A stretch of DNA of 64,000 nucleotides, from contig CM070517.1 in assembly GCA_036346375.1 (NCBI GenBank), positions 45,852,200 to 45,916,199 on the forward strand, given 5' to 3'. Source of the stretch: Guadua angustifolia. Lineage: Eukaryota; Streptophyta; Magnoliopsida; Poales; Poaceae. The notes beneath the pieces were generated by a model. It was not told where the DNA came from, made no database searches, and saw only the letters and a list, made by a program, of their open reading frames with translations. The position numbers and the translations under genes were made by a program. Each line of letters begins with the position of its first letter. Position 1 is the first letter of the stretch. Shown in pieces: positions 12,861 to 24,555 of the stretch.

Positions 12861-13424
12861 TAATCGCGGGGGCCTGCCATCGCGGCTCGTCGATGCGTCG
12901 GGGTGCGAGCGGGGAGGGAGATGAGCTGATGAGACGTTGGCGCCTTGGATGAGGCGTCCACCTGTCTGGCCTCGCTGCAGATGACATGTGGGGTCGGGCT
13001 GTCAGATTTCTTTAAGCTTTTTGGTTTTATTTGTTTGTTGTTCCCTGCTTGTTTATTAAAGCTGTCAGTAGAGCTCGTGCCTGGGCTCGGGCTTTTACAG
13101 CGAAAAGCTGGCTGTAATGGTGTTTTAAGCTCTAACCAAATCGTGTTATGGCGAATGAGAAAGATGGCTCTTGTTTTGTGTTGATCTGTGATGAAATGGG
13201 ATCTTGGCTAAGGTATGGGTTTCTGTAGCAGTGTAGCGCAAAGTAGAGGCAGTGTGTCAGGGACCCTTTTTTTTTTCGGAAAACAAACAATCGTCGCCTA
13301 CACTAGTAATTAAAGTTCCTTGCGTGATTAATAATCTTCCAAAACAGCCGAGCCTATTCCAGCCGACACCGTGGCATCGCACAAACCCATTTCAGAGTAA
13401 CTTCACTCCATCGAACAATTAGGG
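12861..13424. other. Upstream intergenic stretch, no gene seen
   Basis: The sequence passes from GC-rich to AT-rich. A 79-codon plus frame at 12945–13184 has no recognisable features. Nothing else can be supported. Confidence 0.45.
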
Positions 13425-13760
13425 CAAGGACGATAACAAACCAGATATTTATCTTATCTTTTATCTATATCATCTAGAGTAAACATTAAAATCAGTTTAT
13501 ACAATAGCTATCTTCAAAAATTAGCTCTAGATGCTATGTATTAATTATCTCTCTCTTGTACATAACTAATCTACCTATATCTATACTCCCAGTCCCATGC
13601 AATGCTTACTACTAAATAAGAGTCAGTTCTCTTCTCTCTCCTCTTTTCCCACACTTTTTTATAGGACAAAACTGATGTAAACATGCTAAAAGTAAACTGA
13701 GATGGCTTTATTGTACATACATTTATAGCCAACCCAAAATTGCTACATCATTAACAATCG
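13425..13760. mobile_element. Possible Tourist-type MITE
   Basis: The left part, GGGCAAGGACGATAAC after TTA, and the right part, with TATAGCCAACCC before CATTAACAAT, resemble the termini of common grass Tourist elements. The inverted repeat match is poor and the right border is not certain. Non-coding. Confidence 0.3.
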
Positions 13761-16700
13761 TAACATCCTAATTTTTGAATTATTTTAGTTTATTATAGTT
13801 TTTATGGATTTTCTGAATTTATTAGATTTTTCTAGAATTTATTTGGATTTATTAATTATTACTGAATATGGCTTATTGTGAAAACTATTTAAATAATAAG
13901 AAAGTTTATATAAACTTTTATCAAAAATATTTTATTTGAGTTCCAAATGTCACAAAATATTTTATAGAATTTTTCTGAAAATTTTCTGATATTTTTGTTA
14001 TTTACTTTGGCTTAAAATATTTTGGGAATTATTTTAATTAGAAAATTTTTGCGAAAAACTCTTGAACAGTGTAGGGGGCAGCCCAATACTGTATGCGCTC
14101 GACCTGCATTCTAGAATCCCTATGTGTCGACCGTTGAATCTTGATCTAACATTGGATATTGATCTAGAAACCCTAAGGATTTGTGACCGTCGGATCAAGT
14201 CGTATTGTGTGCTCGAGATTAAATAAGATCCGAATTAAGATTTTAATGCATCTCAGCTGTTGGATATCGTGTGTGACTCGAATTGTTTCATGTCGCTACG
14301 CATTGTGGCCATTGATCGTCCACGCGAATGACTCTGCTTCTTCATCCCCATGAATCCACCGCTGTCCTAGAGCTGGACATCGATGTCGAGACAACTCGTC
14401 TCCCCGTGCTCTACACTGACACCAAGGCTTTAAAAGATAGCCCGAGACCCCATACCGTGTTCACATTTCCAAGTCACGTCGTTTGCGCCAGTTAACGTAG
14501 CCCGAGCCGCCGTCTTTGTTGCATAAGAGTTCGCCGTTGCAAGCCGGGGTGCACCATCGTTCTTTTTCGCTATATCCTAAGTCATCAAGCCATTGCAGTT
14601 GATGTCGTGCCCAGATTCGAGTGAAAAACATGGTTGGAGGAGCCCTGCTTCATCAAACTAGCCTTTAAGCGTGTGAGCCGTTTGATCTGGCGCATGCATC
14701 AGGATCGTGTCGCGTAGCCGTCGCCCTATGCACAAGCCGTAGTCTTCGGATTTGCAGTTAATCGCTCGGATTGCGCTATGTGTTGTGCATTGGGTAGTGC
14801 CATGCATCGCTGCCCTGATCTTGATGAGTGTACACCTGAAGTCATTTCTTACAACGATTGGTGCACAACATAGTATGCTCGGTTCACGGTAGACTGAGCA
14901 AGCTTGTGGACCGAGTCCATACGCTAGTGACACGTCTCGGGCCGTGGTTGATCTGGGTCATCACTGATGTCATGCTGACACAATAATCAATTTTTCAGTG
15001 TAGATTAATTTGGAAAAAATATTTTTCTATTTTCTGATTTTTTTTTATTTAATCAAATCTTTTGAGAGATGTTCTTCCTCATACGAGCTCCTATTGAGGC
15101 GATTCATATTTATAAAAATTTGTAAAATTGAGAATCTATTTAATAATAAATTTTATTTGATTTTTAGAGATTTTTTATTATTTTGGTATTTATTTAATAT
15201 TTTTTCTTGTTACGCATATACACTTAAGTGCTTGAAGCATCTGAGGAAGACTAGTTGAACCAAGATCAAGGTCCAGAATAGGAACAAGAACTTTTTCCAG
15301 GCAACTTATGCTTTAATCATGTTGAACCCTATTTTATAAAATTGCTAGATTGATTCAAATTATTGCATGGTATTTCATGTGAATAATTGCTTTCAAATAG
15401 TTTAGGGATCTAGTTAATCTACCCAATTAAATTATACTCTACTTTGTCATTTATATGCCTTGATTAATTGTCACCCTAGGATGATTCATACTAGTTGGTT
15501 AATAATAGAAATCAATATAGGTTGGTTAGACCGTGTTTAGTATGCTTAGCCGTACCACGTATAACTCATATCTTTTAGAATGTCAAAATTAATCTTGATT
15601 AATAGAATATGAAACATATTTCTGGAATTGGTGTGTCAGGTGTTGTCACATAATGATATTGAGTTGTAGTGACGAGTTGTTATGCAACGATGTTGACTTG
15701 TTGATGGTATGTGGTGCTTGGTAATCAATTTGGGTAGTAATCTATTAGATTGCGGCAAGTGACAATGTGCAGTATGTCAAGGTGGTCCAGAATGACATAG
15801 GGTCTGTAGAAGTCTTGCCTCGGTCATCCTAAAGACTTAACCTTGCAAACATTTAAACTGAGTCAAACATGCAACCATATGCCTGGAGTAAGACGAACCT
15901 AACTGATTAATTTGCAATGTTTTAACTTTGCTACTACTAGTGGTGGAGTGAGTCTTAGTTATACGGATCAACTCACATAGCGCAAAAGGGAAGCCCTACT
16001 ATGGTGGTGTAACTCTTCAGTATTGAAATCTTAGCAGGTAGTATTGAGTTAAAATAGAGCTTTGTAAAGATTTTGTCATGATCTCCCCACCAACACACCA
16101 AAGGAAGTGTATTAATTGTTTGGCAACAACACATGATCATCTCATGTGGGTAAAGCGTGTAACCTCTACAGAGTGAAAATCTATTCGGATATCCGTGCTC
16201 GCGGTATTGAGCAATACTCAAGAATCATAGTCAAGGGTTAGATTTCCACCGTAGAAAAATAAAGACCTTGGATGTAAAGCAAAGAACGCAATAAAGCAAA
16301 GACCTATAAGCAATTGTAATGAACTTGGGTGTACCAAACCCTAGCCAGAGAGGGAGTCACCAGGAAGCGCGAGGGTTGGAGCCGAATAGGGGAGGTGAGG
16401 AGGCCGGGAGGTAGAGGTGTGCTGGCCAAGGAGCTGATGGCGGCATAGACCGAGCCGGCGGCACAAAGGTAGACAGGTGCACGTGGACGAGTTGGCCCAG
16501 TTGTGGTTGGGGCAGCATTGAGAGGCTAGGGTTGAGGTGCATGCGCGGGGGCGACGTGGACCAATAGAGGCTGGCGAGTGTGGTTTGGGGCAAGCACTCA
16601 GGAGTTCAGACGAGCGAGCACGCGTACGCGTGGGGGCCCAAGTGGTCGAGCACAAGGCGACCAGGAAGGGGAACGACAAAGGAGAGGAGCCAGAGGTTGG

Positions 16701-18870
16701 TGGCAGCAGTCGAGTCGATAGGTTGGCGAGACCGGATGGTGGTGCCAAAATTGAGAGCAGAGAGGAGGGGAGAAGTCAGAGAAGAAAAGGGAAAGAAGAG
16801 CCCACAAGCCAGCCGAAAGGATAACGATGGGGAAGGAAAAGAAAAGAAAGAGAAAAAAAAAAAATTAAAATTAAAAAAGAAAGAAAAAATAGGAAAATAA
16901 TAAAATTTCTAAAATGTGTAAAAATAAGTAATTAATCAAAGAAAATAATCACAATATAATATTTAAGCTAGTAATCGCATAAAATAGTTGTAATTAATAA
17001 ATTATTAGAGAAAAATAAGATAAAAGAAAAGAGAAAACAAGAAATATGTATTTTAGAAAATCAAGTAAAATAATAATTAATCTACATTTGTGCAAAATTC
17101 AAATAAAGTTGAATTAGTTAAAATTTGTTAAATCTATAATTTTAGTCAGTCAAATTGTTAATTAAATCACGGTGAAAGAAAATTAAATAATGCCTTAAAA
17201 AGTGCAATGTAAATTTTATAAATATTAAAATATTAAGAAATAGGGGTTAGACACCTTAAAATATGTAAAAATATATTGGCCACTAAAATATGGTATTTAC
17301 GTAATTTCAAAAATTAAATTTAACCAGTCTGCTGACCTCCAATCGGATATAGACAGTTATTTTGACCAAAATCCAGCAAAGCTACCTTTGGTCTTATTTG
17401 TGAAATCATTTTTGAATATTTTCAAATATCATTAATGCATGAAAAAGTATCTTTTAAAATAAAACCTCAAATTAGATGTTGTTAGAAAGATGGATATTTG
17501 TGAGCTGTTGTGGCGGTGGTTGGTTGTTGATAACTAAAAGTGTCGATAAACTGCTGGTACAATCCTTGAATTGTGAATACGTGTAATGGCTCTTCCAACG
17601 AACGGAGTCTGTGTGGTATTGTATATATATGAGGTGGGTAGAGGGTGCCATATTTGAGTATTGCTATAGGGGCCTTCTATATAAATTATGATATAAGGAT
17701 AAACCATTACATTTGAACAATGAGTCGTAATTTTTAGTATCAACCATAGTGTGTGGAAACGATCAGAAAAGTTTGTCCTATGATGATGATATGATCTCTA
17801 TATTGGGTAAGAGTAGATAACTAAGAGATGTGTGAAGTTAGGATATGCCGAAGGCCTAGTGAGGGACACAAAATTAGCTTTGGTTGACCTGGCACTATAT
17901 TAAACGCCGTGAAATGAGTACTGCCGCTATTAGTCAGAGTACACTACTGCATTGTTAGTCGGAGTAATGTACTGTTTTGTTAATTGGAGTACTGTACTAC
18001 ACAATTAGTCAGAATTACAATTGATAAGCTGGAAGTAGGTGCAAAACAGTAGAGAACACCACTACTCGTTAGCTGTCAGGGTTAGATATTTAATACCTGA
18101 TTAGTGATAAACGTTCTGGATTCTCAGCTTCGGTTGAGTTCGCTATGGAAAAAATGGTAAAAACCTACGTAGGGTCATATCATAAATTCATACCTATCTC
18201 CTGGATTGGAGGCTACGGAAGCTAAGTTTGTCTTATATACGAGTATTAGTAGCATTTTTGGATAATTAAAATTCACAACATTACTTTCCTAATTAAACTC
18301 TATTTTCTGAAAATAGTTTTGGAGGAAAGGTTCACACCAAATGGATAGGAAAAGTGCTTGAGACGGATGTGGAGAAAAACTCCATATAATACATTTTGCT
18401 ATTAATACTTGTTGAATGCTTTTGTACCCACTCTTGCTAAATCCCTCTTTGCTTAGAGAATGGTTCTGGAGATCAATCTTCCGGTTGGGATATGGATCTC
18501 AATAGACTCGTCTACGAGACATGGGGTGAGGAGCACCCACAAGATCAATGTTATTTTGATGAGGACTACCAAGAGGGTTAGGATGTTGGATAGGCAGTGC
18601 TTCACTTTCATCAGTCCTTGAGTATTTAGTACGTTTTGGATTATATTTTGTTGTACTTTGGTATTATGTATCATTAAGATACTAGACATGTAGCTTACGT
18701 GGTAATAGAATGTAATAAAGTTTCTATTTCGGTCTCTAATCATTATTTCTATTACAACACTCTAAATACGGTGTATTAACTGATAAAGTGTTTAGCTCGC
18801 TTGATATTTTATTAGCTAATATCTCGATATCAGTGTAATTACCTTAGAGTTAATGATAGGGTTACTGTCA
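13761..18870. other. Decayed AT-rich retroelement-like tract
   Basis: The left end, TAACATCCTAATTTTTG, and the following AT-rich sequence resemble LTRs of grass Gypsy-type elements that begin TGTAACA. No matching second LTR, primer-binding site or gag/pol frame can be seen. Within it, 14080–14950 is less AT-rich and 16340–16830 is GC-rich, with overlapping frames on both strands (135 codons on minus) that lack domains. The phrase 'agtcagagtac(t)actg' recurs around 17930–18030. I treat the tract as non-coding. Confidence 0.4.
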
Positions 18871-19131
18871 TTACCATGGGTTAATTATACGGATCGCCAC
18901 ACCTCGGCTGCTCCATCTCCGTCCGTTATCCACACCATCCTCACCCCCTTGGTCCACGCTGCCTCCCGCTAAACAACATTGAATCCTCCTTCCCAAGCAC
19001 CACCTCCTCCCTAAGCAGCTTTCACACCTCCTGGACTCCCTTCGGCCGCATTGTGCAGCACCCTTGCTTCGATGAGGTAACACTCTGCTCCCTCTGGCTG
19101 CATTATAAATGTAGGAGTTAGTTCATTATAA

Positions 19132-19136
19132 GGTAC
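19132..19136. other. Target-site duplication GGTAC, left of LTR element
   Basis: GGTAC immediately precedes the TGTCG terminus and is repeated at 24551–24555 immediately after CGACA. A 5-bp direct repeat of this kind is what LTR-retrotransposon integrase generates. Confidence 0.9.
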
Positions 19137-19839
19137 TGTCGACGATTCGGGAACCGGTCCCCCGCCGAGCTTACTTGTTGAATGAGGGATCAACCTAAGG
19201 CCCCTTTTCCGCGAGGGGTATAGCGTCCGAGGTCCTACCGAGCTACGAGACGAAGCAACAGAGGCAATCGCAAAGCACAGGGGGTCGTTTTTTAGCTGGT
19301 TCGGGCCTCTCACGGAGGAGATAATAACCCTACGTCCAGTGGTTGCACTGCTGTGTGGAAAATAGATTACAATGTGCTGCGTACAAGAGAGAGTAAAACT
19401 CTAGTGGCCCGACCCCCCAACTTTTCGCATGAGAAGGTATTTATAGGGGATTACAGGCGACAAAGCATTTATTACAGGGCTCTCTTTCGTTCTAGTTGTC
19501 TTGTGAGCTATTGCCGTGCCACCGCCGGGCACTTCTGTGACGTGGATGCGATGGGCGTGGATGGCGGCGCGCGACCACAGGCGGCGCATGCGATTAATGC
19601 CACGTCTTCTTTGGGAATTGTGCCCGATCTTTTGGTCGGTCTTGGGGCTCTTCTTGGTCTTGGTGGTTAGCACTTTCCGAAACAAACATGCTCGGGGTGA
19701 ACTTGATAGAGGGCGAGGTGGGCACGCAAACCGGGCTATCCAGTAGACCTTCCTTGGGACAACGTCCAAGGGCAAACATGGTCGGTTGGCGGCATTGCCG
19801 TAGCGATGGTCGTCTACGGGAATTTCCCAATCCCCGACA
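19137..19839 (-). repeat. 3' LTR (left copy)
   Basis: 703 bp, TGTCG at one end and CGACA at the other. It aligns along its length with 23864–24550. A TATAAATA motif on minus lies at 19438–19445. The purine-rich CTCGGGGGCTAGC just inside the element on minus (about 19840–19852) is the likely polypurine tract region. Confidence 0.88.
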
Positions 19840-19923
19840 GCTAGCCCCCGAGGTTTAAGGGGGAAGTTGCTCGATCAGGCCTTCGCCTTAAGCCTCCGGA
19901 CTCATAGGGAGGATTGGGACTTC

Positions 19924-20143
19924 GCAGCGAAAAACTACCGCGGCGTCCGAGCAACACTTGCTCGGGGAGGAGAATCTTGCAGCGAAGAACTACCGCGGCG
20001 TCCGAGCAACACTTGCTCGGGGAGGAGAATCTTGCAGCGAAGAACTACTGCAGCATCCGAGCCACACTGGCTCGGGGAGAAGAATCTCGCAGCGAAGAAC
20101 TACTGCGACATCCGAGCAACACTGGCTCGGGGAGAAGGCAACT
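19924..20143. repeat. 55-bp tandem repeat, four units
   Basis: Units begin GCAGCGAA at 19924, 19979, 20034 and 20089, exactly 55 bp apart. Each contains the palindrome CCGAGC–7 nt–GCTCGG or a one-base variant. Units differ by only a few bases. The array lies inside the LTR element, next to its 3' LTR. Confidence 0.9.
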
Positions 20144-20152
20144 AGCAGAATG

Positions 20153-20640
20153 CGAGCGGACTCACACTGCCGCATCCCAAGCATGGGTCGGCGCTCGAGG
20201 CCGGCGAGCGAGACATGCTCGAGCTGCGCATCTGAGCGTGGACTAGGCGTCGGGGAACTAACTAGCAGGTCATGAGAGGACTCATGCCGCCGCATCCCAA
20301 GCATAGGTCAGATGCTCGAGGAACTGACAGACGAGACATGCTCGAACTGCCGCATCCTGGACGTGGACTAGACATCCAGGGGAACTAACTAGCAGGTCAT
20401 GAGAGGACTCATGCCGTCGCATCCCAAGCATAGATCAGATGCTCGAGGAACTGACAGACGAGACAAGCTTGAACTGCCGCATCCTGGACGTGGACTAGAC
20501 GCCCAGGGGAACTAACTAGCAGGTCATGAGAGGACTCATGCCGCTGCATCCCAAGCATAGGTCAGATGCTCGAGGAACTGACAGACGAGACATGCTCGAA
20601 CTGCCGCATCCTAGACGTGGACTAGACGTCCAGGGGAACT
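20153..20640. repeat. 127-bp tandem repeat, about four units
   Basis: GGGGAACTAACTAGCAGGTC-type unit starts lie at 20252, 20379 and 20506, and the next begins at 20633, all 127 bp apart. A more divergent unit occupies 20153–20251. The last start at 20633 runs straight into the 77-bp array. The array is inside the LTR element. Confidence 0.88.
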
Positions 20641-23600
20641 AACTGGCGCGGAAGAGACCCGCGCCCGAGCAAAGAACGTGCTCGGCGCGGAACATGGATA
20701 GCTTCCGAGCGACCCACATGCTCGGGGGAAGAGACTCGCGCCCGCGAAGGACTTGCTCGACGCGGAACATGGATAGCTCCGGCGAAGTCGTGCTTTCGGG
20801 GAAAGACTTCGCGCTTCGGCGAAGGACTTGCTTGACGCGGAACATGGATAGCGCTCGAGCGAAGGACTTGCTCGACGCGGAACATGGATAGCTCTGGCGA
20901 AGTCGTGCTTTCGGGGAAAGACTCACGCTTCGGCGCGGGGCGTGCTCGGCGTGGAACATGGATAGCTCCCCTGCCGAAGTCGTGCTCGGGGAAGACTTCG
21001 CGTTCGGCGCGGGGCGTGCTTCGGCGCGAACATGGATAGCCCGGCGAACCGCGTGCTCGGGGAAGAGACTTCGCACTCGGCGAAGGACTTGCTCGGCGGA
21101 ACATGGATAGCTCGGCGAAGTCGTGCTCGGGAAGAGACTTCGCGTTGCGCGGGGCGTGCTTTCGGCGCGGAACATGGATAACCTCCGGCGAAGTCGTGCT
21201 CGGGAAGAGACTTCGCACCGGCGAAGGACTTGCTCGGCGGAACATGGATAGCTCGGCGAAGTCGTGCTTTCGGGGAAGAGACTTCGCGCCCGGCGAAGGA
21301 CTTGCTCGGCGCGAACATGGATAGCTCCGGCGAAGTCGCGTGCTCGGGGAAGAGACTTCGCGCTTCGGCGCGAGACTTGCTCGGCGGAACATGGATAGCT
21401 CCGGCGAAGTCGTGCTTTCGGGAAGAGACTTCGCGCTTCGGCGCGGGGCGTGCTTCGGCGCGGAACATGGATAGCTCCGGCGAAGTCGTGCTTTCGGGGA
21501 AGAGACTCGCGCCCGAGCGAAGGACTTGCTCGACGCGGAACATGGATAGCTCCGGCGAAGTCGTGCTTTCGGGGAAGAGACTCGCGCTTCGGCGCAGGAC
21601 GTGCTCGGCGCGGAACATGGATAGCCCCCGAGCGAACCGCGTGCTCGGGGGAAGAGACTCGCACTCGAGCGAAGGACTTGCTCGACGCGGAACATGGATA
21701 GCTCGGCGAAGTCGTGCTCGGGAAGAGACTTCGCGTTCGGCGCGGGGCGTGCTTTCGGCGCGAACATGGATAGCCCGGCGAAGTCGTGCTCGGGAAAAGA
21801 CTCGCACCGGCGAAGGACTTGCTCGACGCGGAACATGGATAGCTCCCAAGCGAAGTCGTGCTTTCGGGGAAGAGACTTCGCGCCGGCGAAGGACTTGCTC
21901 GGCGCGAACAAGGATAGCTCGGCGAAGTGCGTGCTTTCGGGGAAGAGACTTCGCACTTTCGGCGCAAGACTTGCTCGGCGGAACATGGATAGCTCGGCGA
22001 AGTCGTGCTCGGGGAAGAGACTTCGCCTTCGGCGCGGGGCGTGCTTCGGCGCGGAACATGGATAGCTCCGGCGAAGTCGTGCTTTCGGGAAGAGACTTCG
22101 CGCCCGGCGGACTTGCTCGGCGCGAATATGGATAGCTCCCAGCGAAGTCGTGCTCGGGGAAGAGACTTCGCTCGGCTGGGCGTGCTTCGGCGCGGAACAT
22201 GGATAGCCCGGCGAACGCGTGCTCGGGGAAGAGACTTCGCCGTGGCGAAGGACTTGCTCGGCGGAACATGGATAGCTCCCAAAGCGAAGTCGTGCTCGGG
22301 GAAGAGACTTCGCGCCGGCGAAGGACTTCTTCGGCGGAACATGGATAGCTCGGCGAAGTCGTGCTTTCGGGGAAGACTTCGCACTCAAGCGCGAGACTTG
22401 CTCGGCGGAACATGGATAGCTCCGGCGAAGCGTGCGTTTCGAGGAAGAGACTTCGCGCCCGGCGAAGGACTTGCTCGGCGCGAACATGGATAGCTCGGCG
22501 AAGCGGCGTGCTCGGCGGAAGAGACTCGCGCTCGGGCGCAGGACTTGCTCGACGCGGAACATGGATAGCTCCCGAGCGAAGTGCGTGCTCGGGGGAAGAG
22601 ACTCGCGCCCGAGCGAAGGACTTGCTCGACGCGGAACATGGATAGCTCCCGAGCGAAGCGCGTGCTCGGGGGAAGAGACTCGCGCTCGAGCGCAGGACTT
22701 GCTCGACGCGGAACATGGATAGCTCCCGAGCGAAGTGCGTGCTCGGGGGAAGAGACTCGTGCTCGAGCAAAGGACGTGCTCGGCGCGGAACATGGATAGC
22801 TCCCAAGCGAACCGCGTGCTCGGGGGAAGAGACTCGCGCCCGAGCGAAGGACTTGCTCGACGCGGAACATGGATAGCTCGGCGAAGTCGTGCTCGGGGAA
22901 GAGACTTCGCGCTTCGGCGCGGGGCGTGCTTCGGCGGAACATGGATAGCTCGGCGAACCGCGTGCTCGGGAAGAGACTTCGCGCCGGCGAATGACTTGCT
23001 CGACGCGGAACATAGATAGCTCGCGAGCGAAGTGCGTGCTCGGGGGAAGAGACTCGCGCTCGAGCGAAGGACTTGCTCGACGCGGAACATAGATAGCTCG
23101 GCGAAGAGGCGTGCTCGGGGAAGAGACTTCGCGCTCGGCGAAGGACTTGCTCGGCGGAACATGGATAGCTCGGCGAAGCGCGTGCTTTCGAAGAGACTCG
23201 CGCTCGAGCGCAGGACTTGCTCGACGCGGAACATGGATAGCTCCCGAGCGAAGTGCGTGCTCGGGGGAAGAGACTCGCGCTCGAGCGCAGGACGTGCTCG
23301 GCGCGGAACATGGATAGCTCCCGAGCGAACCGCGTGCTCGGGGGAAGAGACTCGCGCCCGAGCGAAGGACTTGCTCGACGCGGAACATGGATAGCTCCGG
23401 CGAAGTCGTGCTTTCGGGGAGAGACTTCGCGCTTCGGCGCGGGGCGTGCTTCGGCGCGGAACATGGATAGCTCGGCGAACCGCGTGCTTTCGGGGAAGAG
23501 ACTCGCGCCTGAGTGAAGGACTTGCTCGACGCGGAACATAGATAGCTCCCGAGCGAAGTGCGTGCTCAGGGGAAGAGACTCGCGCTCGAGCGAAGGACTT

Positions 23601-23700
23601 GCTCGACGCGGAACATAGATAGCTCCCGAGCGAAGTGCGTGCTCGGGGGAAGAGACTCGCGCTCGAGCGAAGGACTTGCTCGACGCGGAACATGGATTTG
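20641..23700. repeat. 77-bp tandem repeat array, about 42 units
   Basis: The marker GAACATGGATAG (or a one-base variant) occurs about 42 times. Clean units are exactly 77 bp, for example marker positions 22561, 22638, 22715 and 22792. Many others are a few bases shorter through small deletions. Each clean unit carries two palindromes, CCCGAGC–9 nt–GCTCGGG and CGAGC–9 nt–GCTCG. The unit has no stop codon in any minus frame, so a 1043-codon open frame (20622–23753) crosses the array. I do not annotate this as a gene: its apparent 77-residue repeat is the 77-bp unit read successively in three frames. Confidence 0.9.
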
Positions 23701-23846
23701 GCGTGGCCTTCCGGATCAGTAACACCGGCCACGCCTTCGCCGGCGTAGCACACGTTGTCGTCCTCTACGCCGCCGAAGACGCAAAGGTCTTAATAGACTT
23801 GAGAGTTCGGCATCCTCAGGGATTCCTCGCTAAAGGACTCAGTCGA

Positions 23847-23863
23847 TCCCCACGACGGCGCCA
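23847..23863 (-). other. Primer-binding site of the LTR element
   Basis: Read on minus, TGGCGCCGTCGTGGGGA starts directly inside the right LTR. It matches the common plant retrotransposon form TGGCGCC..., complementary to a tRNA 3' end (tRNA-Asp-like in its first bases). It fixes the element's orientation as minus. Confidence 0.75.
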
Positions 23864-24550
23864 TTATCGGCGATTCGAAACCGGTCCCGTCGAGCTTACT
23901 TGTTGAATGAGGATCAACCTAAGACCCTTTTCGCGAGGGTATAGCGTCAGAGGTCCTCCGAGCTACGAGACAAACAACAGAGGCAATCGCAAAGCACGAA
24001 GTCGTTTTTAGGCGGTTCGGACCTCTCACGGGAGATAATAACCCTCGTCCGATGGTTGCCTTCTTTGTGTGGAAAATAGATTACAATGTCTTTGCGTACA
24101 AGAGAGTAAAACTCTAGTGGCCCGACCCCCAACTTTTCGCATGAGAAGGTATTTATAGGGATTCTGAGCGACAAAGCATTTATTCTGAGGGCTCTCTTTG
24201 TTCTAGTTGTCTGTGAGCTATTGCCGTGCCACCGCCGCACTCTGCGACGTGGATGCAATGGCGTGGATGGCGGCCTTGAACCACCAGGCGGCAGCTTGAT
24301 TAATGCCACGTCTTCTTTGTGAATTGTGCCCAGTCTTTTGGTCGGTCTTGGGGCTCTTCTTCGGTCTTGGTCGTTAGCCGCACTTTCCCGAGCAAACATG
24401 CTCGGGGGTGAACTTGATAGAGGACGAGGTGGGTCTGCAGACCGGGCTATCCGTAGACCTTCCTTGGGACAACGTCCAAGGGCAAACATGGTCATTCTTT
24501 GGGCATTCTTGAAGCGATAATCGCTCTGAGGAATTTCCCAATCCCCGACA
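23864..24550 (-). repeat. 5' LTR (right copy)
   Basis: Direct counterpart of 19137–19839, 687 bp, ending CGACA on plus. Its inner edge reads CGATAA on minus instead of CGACA. It differs from the left copy by many small indels and by recurring odd substitutions, such as 'acag' in the left copy against 'ctga' here. It contains the palindrome CCCGAGC–6 nt–GCTCGGG near 24388. Confidence 0.85.
24150..24157 (-). promoter_or_regulatory. TATA box of the 5' LTR
   Basis: TATAAATA on the minus strand, conserved in the other LTR at 19438–19445. It would place transcription start about 30 bp downstream, near 24120, inside the LTR as expected. Function is inferred. Confidence 0.55.
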
Positions 24551-24555
24551 GGTAC
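24551..24555. other. Target-site duplication GGTAC, right of LTR element
   Basis: Exact repeat of 19132–19136, directly after the CGACA terminus. Confidence 0.9.

Larger units (their letters stand above)
19137..24550 (-). mobile_element. Non-autonomous LTR retrotransposon filled with tandem repeats
   Basis: The element is bounded by TGTCG and CGACA and flanked by the 5-bp duplication GGTAC. Two direct LTRs lie at 19137–19839 and 23864–24550. The primer-binding site and TATA box show that it is read on the minus strand, so the right copy is the 5' LTR. The interior holds no recognisable gag, protease, reverse transcriptase, RNase H or integrase; it is almost entirely tandem repeats of 127, 55 and 77 bp. 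It must have used proteins of another element for mobility (inference). Superfamily is uncertain; a Gypsy-related parent is likely from the PBS type. Confidence 0.88.

Noticed and set aside
19924..23700. CRISPR-like array
   Set aside because: Units are contiguous tandem repeats without unique spacers, in a plant LTR element.
20622..23753. A giant repetitive protein of 1043 residues on minus
   Set aside because: The frame is explained by a stop-free 77-bp tandem unit read in all three frames; overlapping frames on plus are also long. Nothing suggests a start, domain or splice context.
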